Assembly: GCF_037300705.1 (NCBI RefSeq)
Contig: NZ_CP147776.1
Span: 3,162,001 to 3,226,000 of the forward strand
DNA: 64,000 nucleotides
Direction: 5' to 3'
Origin: Massilia sp. W12
GTDB taxonomy: Bacteria > Pseudomonadota > Gammaproteobacteria > Burkholderiales > Burkholderiaceae_D
In this document: piece by piece, positions 55,101 to 62,429 of the stretch
How the letters are laid out: each line of letters starts with the position of its first letter
Position numbering within the stretch: the stretch's first letter is position 1
Made by a program: the position numbers and the translations under genes
Notes under the pieces: model-generated
What the model saw: only the letters and a program-made list of their open reading frames with translations
What the model was told of the DNA's origin: nothing
Database searches by the model: none

Positions 55101-55550
55101 GAAGATAGGCTGCTCGACCAGGGTCAAGACCACCACACCCTGGCCAAATGCCAACTGCTGTTGGCGCGCGCCGCACAGCCGGACGCCGCCGCCAGCCTGT
55201 CAGCAGCGCTGGCCCACAGCCAAGCCGCCTTGCGCTTGATTCGTCAGAGTAATAAGAGTGACTACATCCCCCCCGCCCTGCTCACCCACGCCCGCATTCA
55301 ATGCGCATTACCAGACCACCCCGGCGCGCTGGCGGCGCTGAACGAAGCCTATGCCATCGCCCGCCGTTGCGGCATGCTGCTGTATGAAACCGACACCCTG
55401 CTGGCGCGGCTGGAATTGTTTGGCAAAGCCCAGCCCTACCCCTGGCCAGATTCCTCCCCCGCGCAAGACCACCAGCGCGCCGGCGAATTGATTGCGCAAT
55501 GCAGCTATGGCCGGTGCAAAGCGGAATGGCAAAATCTGGCGCAAAAATAG
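52173..55550 (+). CDS. Metallophosphoesterase-STAND NTPase-TPR fusion, candidate immunity protein
   Basis: ATG 52173 is chosen because the phosphoesterase fold starts at once (MPTILHLSDLHFG). An in-frame start before the tandem repeat exists, but it would add only low-complexity sequence. The protein is 1125 residues. Residues 1-290 form a calcineurin-like phosphoesterase with all motifs: D9/H11 (SDLHF), D51 (SGD), N88-H89-D90 (GNHD), H209/H210 (LHHP) and H243/H245 (SGHTH). A linker rich in Pro/Thr follows. Residues about 345-620 are a STAND NTPase: P-loop ALGGEGKTS (K385), an FYSQGSSDQSQ motif, Walker B LLLLDG (D469), TSR (507-509) and a winged-helix-like segment. About 620-1100 is helical, TPR-like, as a sensor would be. 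The defence role is inference. Confidence 0.88.
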   Translation: MPTILHLSDLHFGFDGNPTQQAQRKLCLDGLLGCLRDERCWKPDYILISGDLGMRGVKSDYVLAGAWLKDLLAVCGLSAGKVQICAGNHDSNRNAAKRFPYPTSHEAAADALTPPIADIPNLKSFTDYIQFCADFGLPLLTIGAEQNRLSGICEWDDLRVLVMNSAWYAQGKDDKDNLWLGLPQLQVLAAENGLADCKTGVKLTVGMLHHPFDWLHPEESNARGRVDIDDFVASRCHLILSGHTHGKIKKPSKVCDKAWHFQSGATFEDGGHTNSFSLIRIEGAQVTRQPWEFDPGSVDEPWRLSKESTCQLDPAPQGAGMETTSKPPSTPKNTPPAQEDLSHIKQYLLPDLLGREPELAKLDAVFKDTDGKKIISIIALGGEGKTSLMTNWAFSLKKAGWPGLQKVFAWSFYSQGSSDQSQASSDLFLRDALKFFGESGFAESQASLYEKGQKLAECCKKTKALLLLDGLEPLQMPPTCPERGRIKDAGIEALLTYWDGPSLCLITSRYALDDRFTAHLQQINLPALPLSAAIALLRSLDIIGLPQELEAAANELHCHALALRILGLYLKEAHGGDIAKRDLVDWQIADEEERHGHAFRAIRAYARWLETDEKYGKPALAILHMLSLFDKPASRASIECLLHGKPIAGVTDALFSTTQKGRKKVHTPLPPNTLQTLLSRLEQAKLISQGKDQHGVWRNLDAHPLLREYFASELQTRCPQGWRQAHQRVFEFLCTNTPDQDNPTLEDLLPLYEAVMHGCAAGEYEKTRKDVYHKRILRGDTFYSSRKLGAYAHDLAAIAHFFAPGWRALQAGAVAQISAGNQAWLFSEAATRLRALGRLPETLPLMEANLTMRVQQKNWQNAANTASNLSQTQALLGHLPTALTSARQALDYAEQSQDAFMKMVNCSNLAWHSFLSGDSASAVRLMQEAERLQVEMQPAYPLLFSVRGFQYCEILLAQQSSAAEVAKRAQQTLAWEEDRLLDQGQDHHTLAKCQLLLARAAQPDAAASLSAALAHSQAALRLIRQSNKSDYIPPALLTHARIQCALPDHPGALAALNEAYAIARRCGMLLYETDTLLARLELFGKAQPYPWPDSSPAQDHQRAGELIAQCSYGRCKAEWQNLAQK

Positions 55551-55656
55551 GTCAAAACCCAAAAGTAGAAGGCTGGGTTGAGCGAAGCGATAAGCCGGCA
55601 TCCGACACCGGTGGATAAACAAAGGAACAGGCGCCAGCCACCAGCCGTAGTTTTAT

Positions 55657-55740
55657 TTGTGGGAGGGAGTTTAAGCCCATAGCCCCGAATCAGCGCCTGC
55701 GTATGCCCGGCCTTGTTCGCAACTGAAATCGCCCCCACAA
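55657..55740. repeat. REP-like palindromic element, copy 2
   Basis: Ends TTGTGGGAG (55657-55665) and CCCCCACAA (55732-55740) are inverted with one mismatch. Inside are CCCCGAAT, CCGGCC and TTCGCAACTGAA, the same blocks in the same order as at 1680-1756. It lies in the 240-bp gap between the STAND gene and the convergent rsuA-like gene, which otherwise shows nothing else. Confidence 0.6.
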
Positions 55741-55790
55741 CAAATAGACAAGCCAGTGGAAACGCAAGCGTGAAGCCATCAGCGGCTGGC

Positions 55791-56522
55791 CTATTCCCCC
55801 TCCGCCTGCCCGCGCAATTGCGCCAGATGTTCCGCTTCCAGATAACACCACTGCCCTTCCTGCAACCCCAGTCCTTGCAGCGTCAAGCCGCCGATTTGCA
55901 CACGGGTCAAGGCGGCGCAGTGGTTGCCGCAGGCGGCCAGCATGCGTTTCACCTGGTGGTATTTGCCCTGCTCCAGCACGATTTGCAGCAGGCGCGGGCC
56001 GAGTTGGCTGCATTCCAGCGCTTTCAAGGGGGCCGGCTCGTCATGCAATTGCACGCCAGCCAACATGTGCGCGATCAAGTCCTGGCTCACGTCTTCGGCG
56101 GTGCTGGCGTGGTAATACTTGGGGACATGGCGGCGCGGCGAGGTTTGCGCGTGAATAAACGCTCCGTCGTCAGACAGCAGCAGCAAGCCGGTGGTGTCGT
56201 GATCCAGGCGGCCTACCGGCTGCACGTCGCGCGCGCGGATCGGGTCGGGGAATAATGTCAGCACGCCGGGGTGGTGGCTGGGTTTGCGCGAACATTCATA
56301 ATTCGGCGGTTTGTGCAGCGCTAAATACAGTTGCGGACGGTAGCGGAAGGCGACGCCATCCAGACTGTAGGCGCGCTTTTCAGGATCTGCCGGGATAAAA
56401 CCGGGGTCATCCACCACCTCGCCATCTATTTGCAGCGCACCATCAAAAATCAAGGCGCGGCAATATTTGCGCGTGCCATAGCCCTGCGATTGCAGCAGGC
56501 GTTCCAACGTCAGTTTAGCCAT
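55791..56522 (-). CDS. RsuA-family 16S rRNA pseudouridine synthase
   Basis: ATG 56522 (MAKLTLERLLQSQGYGTRKY) gives 243 residues. An S4-like RNA-binding N-terminus (1-60) is followed by the pseudouridine synthase core. The catalytic motif is PVGRLDHDTTGLLLLSDDG (catalytic Asp in RLDHDT), followed by KYYHA and EGKYHQVKRMLAACGNHCAAL. RsuA makes pseudouridine 516 in 16S rRNA; RsuA is the best guess among RsuA/RluB/RluE/RluF. Convergent with the STAND gene. Confidence 0.9.
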   Translation of the reverse strand: MAKLTLERLLQSQGYGTRKYCRALIFDGALQIDGEVVDDPGFIPADPEKRAYSLDGVAFRYRPQLYLALHKPPNYECSRKPSHHPGVLTLFPDPIRARDVQPVGRLDHDTTGLLLLSDDGAFIHAQTSPRRHVPKYYHASTAEDVSQDLIAHMLAGVQLHDEPAPLKALECSQLGPRLLQIVLEQGKYHQVKRMLAACGNHCAALTRVQIGGLTLQGLGLQEGQWCYLEAEHLAQLRGQAEGE

Positions 56523-56587
56523 ATTCTCAGTCTTGCTGTGCGCCCCTGGCGCCTGTCGCACAAGGGCGGCAGGCGCGGTCGGTGCGT

Positions 56588-57898
56588 TTATTTTTTGAAA
56601 GGGTGGGCTTGCGGCGCTTCGTCATGACTGACTGCGCGCAGCAAATTGCGCACAAAGATATTCATCACCGGCTGGCGGTGTCTTACCCATACCGTGATCT
56701 CTTCCGGCTGGCAGCCCAGGCGCGCCTTGGGTTCGAGCGCTGTCCGTCCCAGGGACAGGCGGCGGCAGCCAAACGCAATTGCGTCTTCCACCGCCGCATG
56801 CAATAAGCGCAGATAAAGCGGCAGACGCACGCTTTTATCAAAACCGATGTGATAACCGTAAGCCGTGTCGCCGTCTTTGAGCGTGATGATAAAACCGAGG
56901 ATGCGGCCCTCTTTGCGCGCCACAGTACAGCGCGCATCGGCGCCGGCCACATGCAGCAAGGCCGGGAAATACACTTCGGGCAGGGTAAAGAGGCGCAAAC
57001 TGGCTTGTTCATGCACTTGCAGATACAGGGCGTGCAATTCCGCCGCCGCCGCATTGATGTCCTGCAGATGCGCGATTTCAATCCCGGCTTCATTGATCGG
57101 CTTGTAAATCTGTTGCTTGACCGCGCTGCGGTATTTGGATTGCATGCTGGCCAGATAATCCGCATGGTTGCGCCAGGCGGGGTCGAGCTGCAGCACCATA
57201 TTCGGTTCAGTTTCCAGCGCAGCATAGGAGAGCTTTTGCATGATTTGCGAGGCTGGCAGCGCTTCCGGGGTGACATCTTTGATCATCACAAAATCGGTCT
57301 GGCCGGACAGCTTTTCAGCGCGCCGCACGCGGTACAGCGCTTCAGCGATTGCCGGCCAGATGTCGGCAGGCGCGGCGCCGGGGGCGAAGGCGATGCCATG
57401 CAAGCCATAGCTGAGCAAATTGCCGCACACCAAAATCCGTTCGCGCAAACCGGCTTGCAAGCTGGCCGCCGCCGGGTCGATGGCGCGTTTTAACAGGGCC
57501 AGGGCGCGCTCGCGCTTGCCGCGCTTTTCCTCTTTGCCACCCTCTTCTTTATTCGCTTTGTCTTCTTTTTCCTGCTTGCGATTGGGGCCAAGCTGGCGCG
57601 CGGAGACGTTCGCGATTTGCATATACAAGGCGGCTACCGCTTGCTGGCCGTCGTAGATCAGGCAGTAGCGCGGCGTGATATTGTCCGGGCCGGCCTGCTC
57701 CATCATCTGCAAATAATCGCGCTGCATGAAAAAGCCTGCTTCAGCGGTAACCGCATCCCATTGTGCGGCATTCAACATGCACAGGGCGTCGGCGATGGCG
57801 AATTGCAATCCACTGGGACTGCGCAGTTGGCGGCGCAGGCGGGCGGCGGCTGCGAAACGTTGCGCCAGCGGCAGGCTGGCGGTTGAGGTGTGTTCCAT
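56588..57898 (-). CDS. GNAT-fold N-acyltransferase (FemAB/BioF2-like)
   Basis: ATG 57898 after GAGAAG gives 436 residues. An N-terminal half (CMLNAAQWDAVTAEAGFFMQ) contains a very charged insert (QEKEDKANKEEGGKEEKRGK, about 120-145). The C-terminal half carries a GNAT/FemAB-like fold with MQSKYRSAVKQQIYKPINEA, EGRILGFIITLKDGDTAYGY and HIGFDKSVRLPLYLRLLHAA. The Lys/Glu-rich insert looks like a disordered loop. The family transfers acyl or aminoacyl groups; the substrate is unknown. It is separated from cysB by only 7 bp, so it may share the cysB transcript. Confidence 0.75.
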   Translation of the reverse strand: MEHTSTASLPLAQRFAAAARLRRQLRSPSGLQFAIADALCMLNAAQWDAVTAEAGFFMQRDYLQMMEQAGPDNITPRYCLIYDGQQAVAALYMQIANVSARQLGPNRKQEKEDKANKEEGGKEEKRGKRERALALLKRAIDPAAASLQAGLRERILVCGNLLSYGLHGIAFAPGAAPADIWPAIAEALYRVRRAEKLSGQTDFVMIKDVTPEALPASQIMQKLSYAALETEPNMVLQLDPAWRNHADYLASMQSKYRSAVKQQIYKPINEAGIEIAHLQDINAAAAELHALYLQVHEQASLRLFTLPEVYFPALLHVAGADARCTVARKEGRILGFIITLKDGDTAYGYHIGFDKSVRLPLYLRLLHAAVEDAIAFGCRRLSLGRTALEPKARLGCQPEEITVWVRHRQPVMNIFVRNLLRAVSHDEAPQAHPFKK

Positions 57899-57905
57899 GT
57901 GCTTC

Positions 57906-58847
57906 TCAAATATCGTAAGTGTCTTTCTTGCCATGAATCGCCTGCTCGATCAGTTTGCGGTTCATGCCGGGCGTGAGCAATTCAATGAAGCTGTATATAT
58001 AGGAGCGCAAATACGCGCCCTGCTTGACCGCCACGCGCGAGACATTCAAGCCGAATAAATGCCCCACGCCGACCGAGCGCAAATTGCGGTCGCGCTCGGC
58101 GTCAAACGCCATGCCGGCGATGATGCCCACGCCCATGCCCAATTCGACATAGGTTTTGATGACGTCGGCGTCAATCGCTTCGAGCAGAATTTCCGGCTTC
58201 AAGCCGCGCAGCTGGAAGGCGTGGTCTATCTTGTTACGCCCGGCAAATGCGCTGTCATAGGTGATCAGGGGATAGTGGGCGATGTCTTCCAGGGTCAAGT
58301 CGCGCAATTTCAGCAAGGGATGGTCGGGCGCCGTCACCAGCACATGTTCCCACTGATAACAAGGCAGGCTGACCAGCCCTTCAACGGCGGCTATCGCCTC
58401 GGTGGCGATGGCGATATCGGCCTGGTCTTTGTGCACCATGTCGGCAATCTGGCGCGGATTGCCCTGCAATAAAGAGAGTTTGACCTTGGGATATTTCTGC
58501 ATAAAGGCTTGCACCACGCGCGGCAGCGCATAGCGGGCCTGGGTGTGGGTGGTGGCGATGATCAGACTGCCGCTGTCTTGCGAGGCGTATTCCTTGCCGA
58601 TGCGCTTTAAGCTGTCGATCTCTTTCATGATCAGCTCGACCGAGTTGAGCACCATGCGCCCCGGCTCGGTCAAACCACGGATGCGTTTGCCGTGGCGCGT
58701 GAAAATGTCGATGCCCAATTCTTCTTCCAACTCAATGATGGCTTTGGACACCCCGGGTTGCGAAGTGAATAAAGCTTTGGCGGCTTCGGTCAGGTTGAAA
58801 TTCTGACGCACCGCTTCGCGCACAAAGCGCAATTGATGCAGATTCAT
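57906..58847 (-). CDS. cysB: LysR-type sulfur assimilation regulator CysB
   Basis: ATG 58847 (MNLHQLRFVREAVRQNFNLT) gives 313 residues. The CysB-specific helix-turn-helix (EAAKALFTSQPGVSKAIIEL), TRHGKRIRGLTEPGR, the effector domain (TTHTQARYALPRVVQAF) and VKQGAYLRSYIYSFIELLTP are all diagnostic. CysB activates sulfate-assimilation genes in response to N-acetylserine or sulfur limitation. It is divergent from the sulfur operon at 59358, whose control region it presumably binds. Confidence 0.96.
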   Translation of the reverse strand: MNLHQLRFVREAVRQNFNLTEAAKALFTSQPGVSKAIIELEEELGIDIFTRHGKRIRGLTEPGRMVLNSVELIMKEIDSLKRIGKEYASQDSGSLIIATTHTQARYALPRVVQAFMQKYPKVKLSLLQGNPRQIADMVHKDQADIAIATEAIAAVEGLVSLPCYQWEHVLVTAPDHPLLKLRDLTLEDIAHYPLITYDSAFAGRNKIDHAFQLRGLKPEILLEAIDADVIKTYVELGMGVGIIAGMAFDAERDRNLRSVGVGHLFGLNVSRVAVKQGAYLRSYIYSFIELLTPGMNRKLIEQAIHGKKDTYDI

Positions 58848-59022
58848 CTGCGCCCTCCGTCTGGCAGAACCGGCAATGCGCACGCCAAACAGCCCGGATA
58901 GGGGCGATGTGGCGCTGCTTGCATTCGCATATAGCTAAAGGGCATATAAGCAAATAAGTTCTATGTAGTTTGGAATAAGGGCCTAGTTTATTACGATTCA
59001 AGCTCTTTGTGCAGGAGGCAGT

Positions 59023-59357
59023 GATTCCAGACTCCTCAGTTAATCGCTTTTTTGCTTGGATAACCCGATGATTTTATTAAAATTTTCAGCAAATAATAGC
59101 GTCCCCCCTTGGGCCAGAGCGCTACAGGCGCGATTACTTGTTTCCCGGCTCCCTGGCGTCACGGTGCAGCAGTGCCACACCACTCCGCCTAGCAGACATG
59201 CGTCTGCGTCGTTGTCGCCCTTGCAGGGCGCACCTTCGCGTGCATGCGAAGGTTGTATTGAAGGCGGTTGGCATGCCAACCGTATGCCCTTCAATACCCT
59301 AGCCAGGAAACCGGTAAACAGCGTACTCCCGCCTGTCCAACTGAGGAATCCAGAATC
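59023..59357. repeat. Region bounded by a 19-bp imperfect inverted repeat, possible MITE-like element or RNA leader
   Basis: GATTCCAGACTCCTCAGTT (59023-59041) and AACTGAGGAATCCAGAATC (59339-59357) are inverted with 16 of 19 bases matching. The right copy abuts the permease ATG and contains its ribosome site (TGAGGA). The enclosed 297 bp hold four stem-loops. No target-site duplication was recognised. Confidence 0.5.
59192..59297 (+). ncRNA. Array of four consecutive perfect stem-loops in the sulfur operon leader
   Basis: Stem-loop 1 is GCAGAC-ATGC-GTCTGC (59192-59207). Stem-loop 2 is CGCCCT-TGC-AGGGCG (59216-59230). Stem-loop 3 is ACCTTCGC-GTGCAT-GCGAAGGT (59232-59253). Stem-loop 4 has outer stem GTATTGAAGG/CCTTCAATAC (59255-59297) and an inner 18-bp palindrome CGGTTGGCATGCCAACCG (59265-59282). 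The array ends 60 bp before the permease start. It does not match any riboswitch I know, and whether it is a leader RNA or a DNA element is open. Confidence 0.45.
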
Positions 59358-60128
59358 ATGCTGACTTATATCGTTTCAGGTTTTGCTGTAGGCCTGCTGG
59401 TCGGGCTGACTGGCGTTGGCGGCGGCAGTCTGATGACGCCCCTGCTCACTTTATTATTCGGCGTCTCGCCTTCGGTGGCGGTGGGTACAGACCTGGCGTT
59501 TGCCGCCACCACCAAAAGCGTGGGCACGCTGGTGCATAAAATCACCAGCACGGTGCGCTGGGAGATTGTGCGCCGGCTGTGTGTCGGGGCCTTGCCGGCG
59601 GCGCTGGCGGCCACCTTGTGGCTCAAGTCGCACGGCCCGCTGAACCAGGATATCGCCCAATTCATCCGTTATTCGATTGCCGCGTCGGTGATGCTGACCG
59701 TAATCGCCCTCTTGTTCAGAGGTAAAATGCAAGCCTGGATGAACGCCCATCCGAGCCGCCAGCTGACCGGCCAGCGCCAGGCGGCGGCCACGGTGATCAG
59801 CGGCGCGGTGATTGGCGCAATGGTGACGATTTCTTCGATTGGCGCCGGTGCGGTCGGGGCCACGATTCTGGTCTTGCTGTATCCGCGTTTGAGTCCGGCG
59901 GAAGTGGCCGGCACGGATATCGCCTATGCCGTGCCGCTCACCACGATTGCCGCATTGGGGCACTGGTGGTTAGGTTCGATTGATTGGTATTTATTGTTTA
60001 CGCTGTTGCTGGGTTCGGTGCCCGGCATTACTCTGGGTTCGCTGTTGGCGCGCAAAATTCCGGAACGTTTTTTGCGCGGCCTGCTGGCCACTACGCTGAC
60101 CCTGGTGGCGGCTAAACTGATTTCTTAA
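59358..60128 (+). CDS. TauE/SafE family sulfite exporter/permease
   Basis: ATG 59358 (MLTYIVSGFAVGLLVGLTGV) gives 256 residues with about eight hydrophobic helices. The two inverted TauE repeats are visible: GVGGGSLMTPLLTLLFGVSP near the N-terminus and SSIGAGAVGATILVLLYPRL in the second half, each followed by a GTDxAxA motif (GTDLAFAAT, GTDIAYAVP). The family moves sulfite or sulfonate-related anions across the inner membrane. Placement at the head of the cysI-cysH-cysD operon supports a sulfur-related substrate. Confidence 0.92.
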   Translation: MLTYIVSGFAVGLLVGLTGVGGGSLMTPLLTLLFGVSPSVAVGTDLAFAATTKSVGTLVHKITSTVRWEIVRRLCVGALPAALAATLWLKSHGPLNQDIAQFIRYSIAASVMLTVIALLFRGKMQAWMNAHPSRQLTGQRQAAATVISGAVIGAMVTISSIGAGAVGATILVLLYPRLSPAEVAGTDIAYAVPLTTIAALGHWWLGSIDWYLLFTLLLGSVPGITLGSLLARKIPERFLRGLLATTLTLVAAKLIS

Positions 60129-60154
60129 GATGCGCTGATTTTTAGAGGAAAGAC

Positions 60155-61852
60155 ATGTATCGCTACGACCAATACGACCATCTGATCGTCCGCGAGCGGA
60201 TCGCCCAGTACCGTGACCAGGTGCGGCGCCGTCTGTCAGGCGAATTGCACGAGGATGAATTCCGTCCGCTGCGCCTGCAAAACGGCCTGTATATGCAGCG
60301 CCATGCCTATATGCTGCGGGTGGCGGTGCCGTATGGCCTGCTGTCTTCGGCGCAAGTGCGCATGTTTGCCCATATCGCGCGCAAATATGACCGTGGCTAT
60401 GGCCATTTCACCACGCGCCAGAATATTCAATACAACTGGATTCAACTCGAAGACACGCCGGAAATTCTGTCCGATCTGGCTTCGGTGGAAATGCATGCGA
60501 TTCAGACTTCCGGCAATTGCATCCGCAATGTCACCTCGGACGAATACGCCGGCGTGGCCCCGGATGAAATCATTGATCCGCGCCCGTTTTGCGAAATCCT
60601 GCGCCAGTGGAGCACCTTCCATCCGGAATTTGCTTATCTGCCGCGCAAATTCAAAATCGCCGTAAATGGCGCGAAAAGCGACCGCGCCGCCACTTTTGTG
60701 CACGATATCGGTTTGTGGGCGCTGCAAAACGAAGCCGGCGAAACCGGCTTTAAGGTGATTGTCGGCGGCGGCATGGGCCGCACACCCATCATTGGCAGCG
60801 TGCTGAATGAATTTTTGCCATGGCAGCATGTACTGACGTATATCGAAGCGATTATGCGGGTGTATAACCAATATGGCCGGCGCGACAATATCTATAAGGC
60901 GCGTATCAAGATTTTGCTCAAGGCGCTGGGCGTCGAGGAATTCCGCCGCCAGGTGGAAGAAGAATGGGCAGACTTGAAAGACGGCCCGGCCACCTTGACC
61001 CAAGCCGAAGTGCAGCGCGTGGCCGGCTATTTCACGCCGCCGGCGTATGAGACGTTGCCGGATTACAGCACGGAGCTGGGCGCGCTGGCGCAACAGGAAA
61101 AAGCCTTTGGCGCCTGGCTCAAGCGCAATGTCAAGGGACACAAGCAAAGCGGTTATGCGGCGGTTGTGCTGTCGCTCAAAAAAACCGGCGTGCCGCCGGG
61201 CGACGCCACCGCTGAGCAGCTGGATTGGATTGCTGATCTGGCCGAGCGCTTTTCTTTTGGCCAGGTGCGCGCCACCCATGAGCAAAATGTGGTGCTGGCC
61301 GATGTGGCGCAAAAAGATTTGTACAAGGTCTGGAAAGAAGCGCGCAGCCATGGCGTGGCCACGCCGAATATCGGCTTGCTGACCGATATCATCTGCTGCC
61401 CCGGCGGCGATTATTGCGCACTGGCCAACGCCAAATCCATCCCCATCGCCGCCGCTATTGCAGAGCGTTTTGATGATCTGGATTTCCAGTTTGATATCGG
61501 TGACATTGAGCTGAACATTTCCGGCTGCATCAATGCCTGCGGTCATCACCACATCGGCCATATCGGCATTTTGGGGGTGGATAAGGATGGCAGCGAGTGG
61601 TATCAAGTCTCGATTGGCGGCGCGCAAGGCAACCAGGCCGCAATCGGCAAAATCATCGGCCCGTCTTTTTCCGCTGCGCAAATGCCGGAAGTGATGGATC
61701 GCATTTTGCAAGTGTATGTGCGTGAGCGCCAGGAAGATGAGCGCTTTATCGACACCGCGCAGCGCGTCGGCGTTGCGCCGTTTAAAGAATTTGTGTATGC
61801 CACGCCGATTGCGGCTGGACACTATATCCCGGGAGAAGATGGTCATGCCTGA
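60155..61852 (+). CDS. cysI: Assimilatory sulfite reductase hemoprotein (nitrite/sulfite reductase family)
   Basis: The 565-residue protein has duplicated ferredoxin-like/siroheme half-domains: GYGHFTTRQNIQYNWIQL and SGNCIRNVTSDEYAG in the first half, RATHEQNVVLADV in the second. The 4Fe-4S/siroheme ligands are Cys415-x5-Cys421 (CPGGDYC) and Cys458-x3-Cys462 (SGCINACGHHH). It reduces sulfite to sulfide. No cysJ flavoprotein is adjacent, so the electron donor is probably a ferredoxin or another reductase. It starts 26 bp after the permease gene. Confidence 0.95.
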   Translation: MYRYDQYDHLIVRERIAQYRDQVRRRLSGELHEDEFRPLRLQNGLYMQRHAYMLRVAVPYGLLSSAQVRMFAHIARKYDRGYGHFTTRQNIQYNWIQLEDTPEILSDLASVEMHAIQTSGNCIRNVTSDEYAGVAPDEIIDPRPFCEILRQWSTFHPEFAYLPRKFKIAVNGAKSDRAATFVHDIGLWALQNEAGETGFKVIVGGGMGRTPIIGSVLNEFLPWQHVLTYIEAIMRVYNQYGRRDNIYKARIKILLKALGVEEFRRQVEEEWADLKDGPATLTQAEVQRVAGYFTPPAYETLPDYSTELGALAQQEKAFGAWLKRNVKGHKQSGYAAVVLSLKKTGVPPGDATAEQLDWIADLAERFSFGQVRATHEQNVVLADVAQKDLYKVWKEARSHGVATPNIGLLTDIICCPGGDYCALANAKSIPIAAAIAERFDDLDFQFDIGDIELNISGCINACGHHHIGHIGILGVDKDGSEWYQVSIGGAQGNQAAIGKIIGPSFSAAQMPEVMDRILQVYVRERQEDERFIDTAQRVGVAPFKEFVYATPIAAGHYIPGEDGHA

Positions 61853-62429
61853 CAGCAAACAAATCATTTTGGATCAGCGCGTTTGCGCGGATGACTGGCA
61901 GCTTCTCAAGCAGGAAGTCAGTGAAGAAGCGGCAGCCGGCTTTGCCGTGCCGGCGGGCAAGGTGATTGTGCCGCTGGCGGTATTGGTGGCGCAGGAAGCG
62001 CAACTCGCGCCGCGCATTGCAGCGGGTGAAATCGGGGTCTGGATCGCCAGCCACGAGCGGCCCGAAACCTTGCGCGGCAAGCTCGATGCGCTGCCGGTGG
62101 TGGCGGTGGATTTTCCCAAATTCGCCGACGGGCGCGGTTATTCGATTGCCTACAATCTGCGCACCCGTCTGGGCTTTAAGGGCCAACTGCGGGCGATTGG
62201 CGATGTGCTGCGCGACCAGATGTTTTATATGCAGCGCGTGGGCTTCAACGCCTTTGAGCCGCGCGCGGATCGGAATATTCATGACGCCTTGAAAGGCTTG
62301 TCGGATTTTTCCGAGGTCTATCAAAACTCGGTGGATCAGAAATATCCGCTGTTTGCGCGCGCCAGCCGCGCCGCGCAAGCCGCCAGCCAAACCCAGGGAC
62401 AAAACTTTGGCGCAGGGGAAGGCATATGA
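61845..62429 (+). CDS. DUF934 domain-containing protein of the sulfite reductase operon
   Basis: ATG 61845 (MPDSKQIILDQRVCADDWQL) lies about 7 bp after GGGAGA and overlaps the cysI end by 8 bp; ATG 61839 is the alternative. The 194-residue protein has the DUF934 pattern VAVDFPKFADGRGYSIAYNL, LRAIGDVLRDQMFYMQRVGF and FEPRADRNIHDAL. It is nearly always encoded between cysI and cysH in Burkholderiales and is thought to help sulfite reductase; its activity is unproven. Overlaps cysH by 4 bp. Confidence 0.94.
   Translation: MPDSKQIILDQRVCADDWQLLKQEVSEEAAAGFAVPAGKVIVPLAVLVAQEAQLAPRIAAGEIGVWIASHERPETLRGKLDALPVVAVDFPKFADGRGYSIAYNLRTRLGFKGQLRAIGDVLRDQMFYMQRVGFNAFEPRADRNIHDALKGLSDFSEVYQNSVDQKYPLFARASRAAQAASQTQGQNFGAGEGI

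Larger units (their letters stand above)
58848..59357. other. 510-bp divergent regulatory region between cysB and the sulfur operon
   Basis: The left part (about 58930-59000) is AT-rich (ATATAAGCAAATAAGTTCTA and GGAATAAGG) and is the likely CysB-controlled promoter area. The right part (59023-59357) is bracketed by inverted repeats and packed with stem-loops (described separately). No good coding sequence was seen; an 84-codon minus-strand frame spans the structured part without a ribosome site. Confidence 0.5.

Noticed and set aside
59040-59294. 84-codon minus-strand frame in the structured cysB-permease spacer
   Set aside because: Its translation only mirrors the stem-loops, it has no ribosome site, and the protein resembles no family.
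60236-61867. Long minus-strand open frame opposite cysI (over 540 codons)
   Set aside because: It is antisense to an unmistakable sulfite reductase gene and shows no protein family; an artefact of codon composition.
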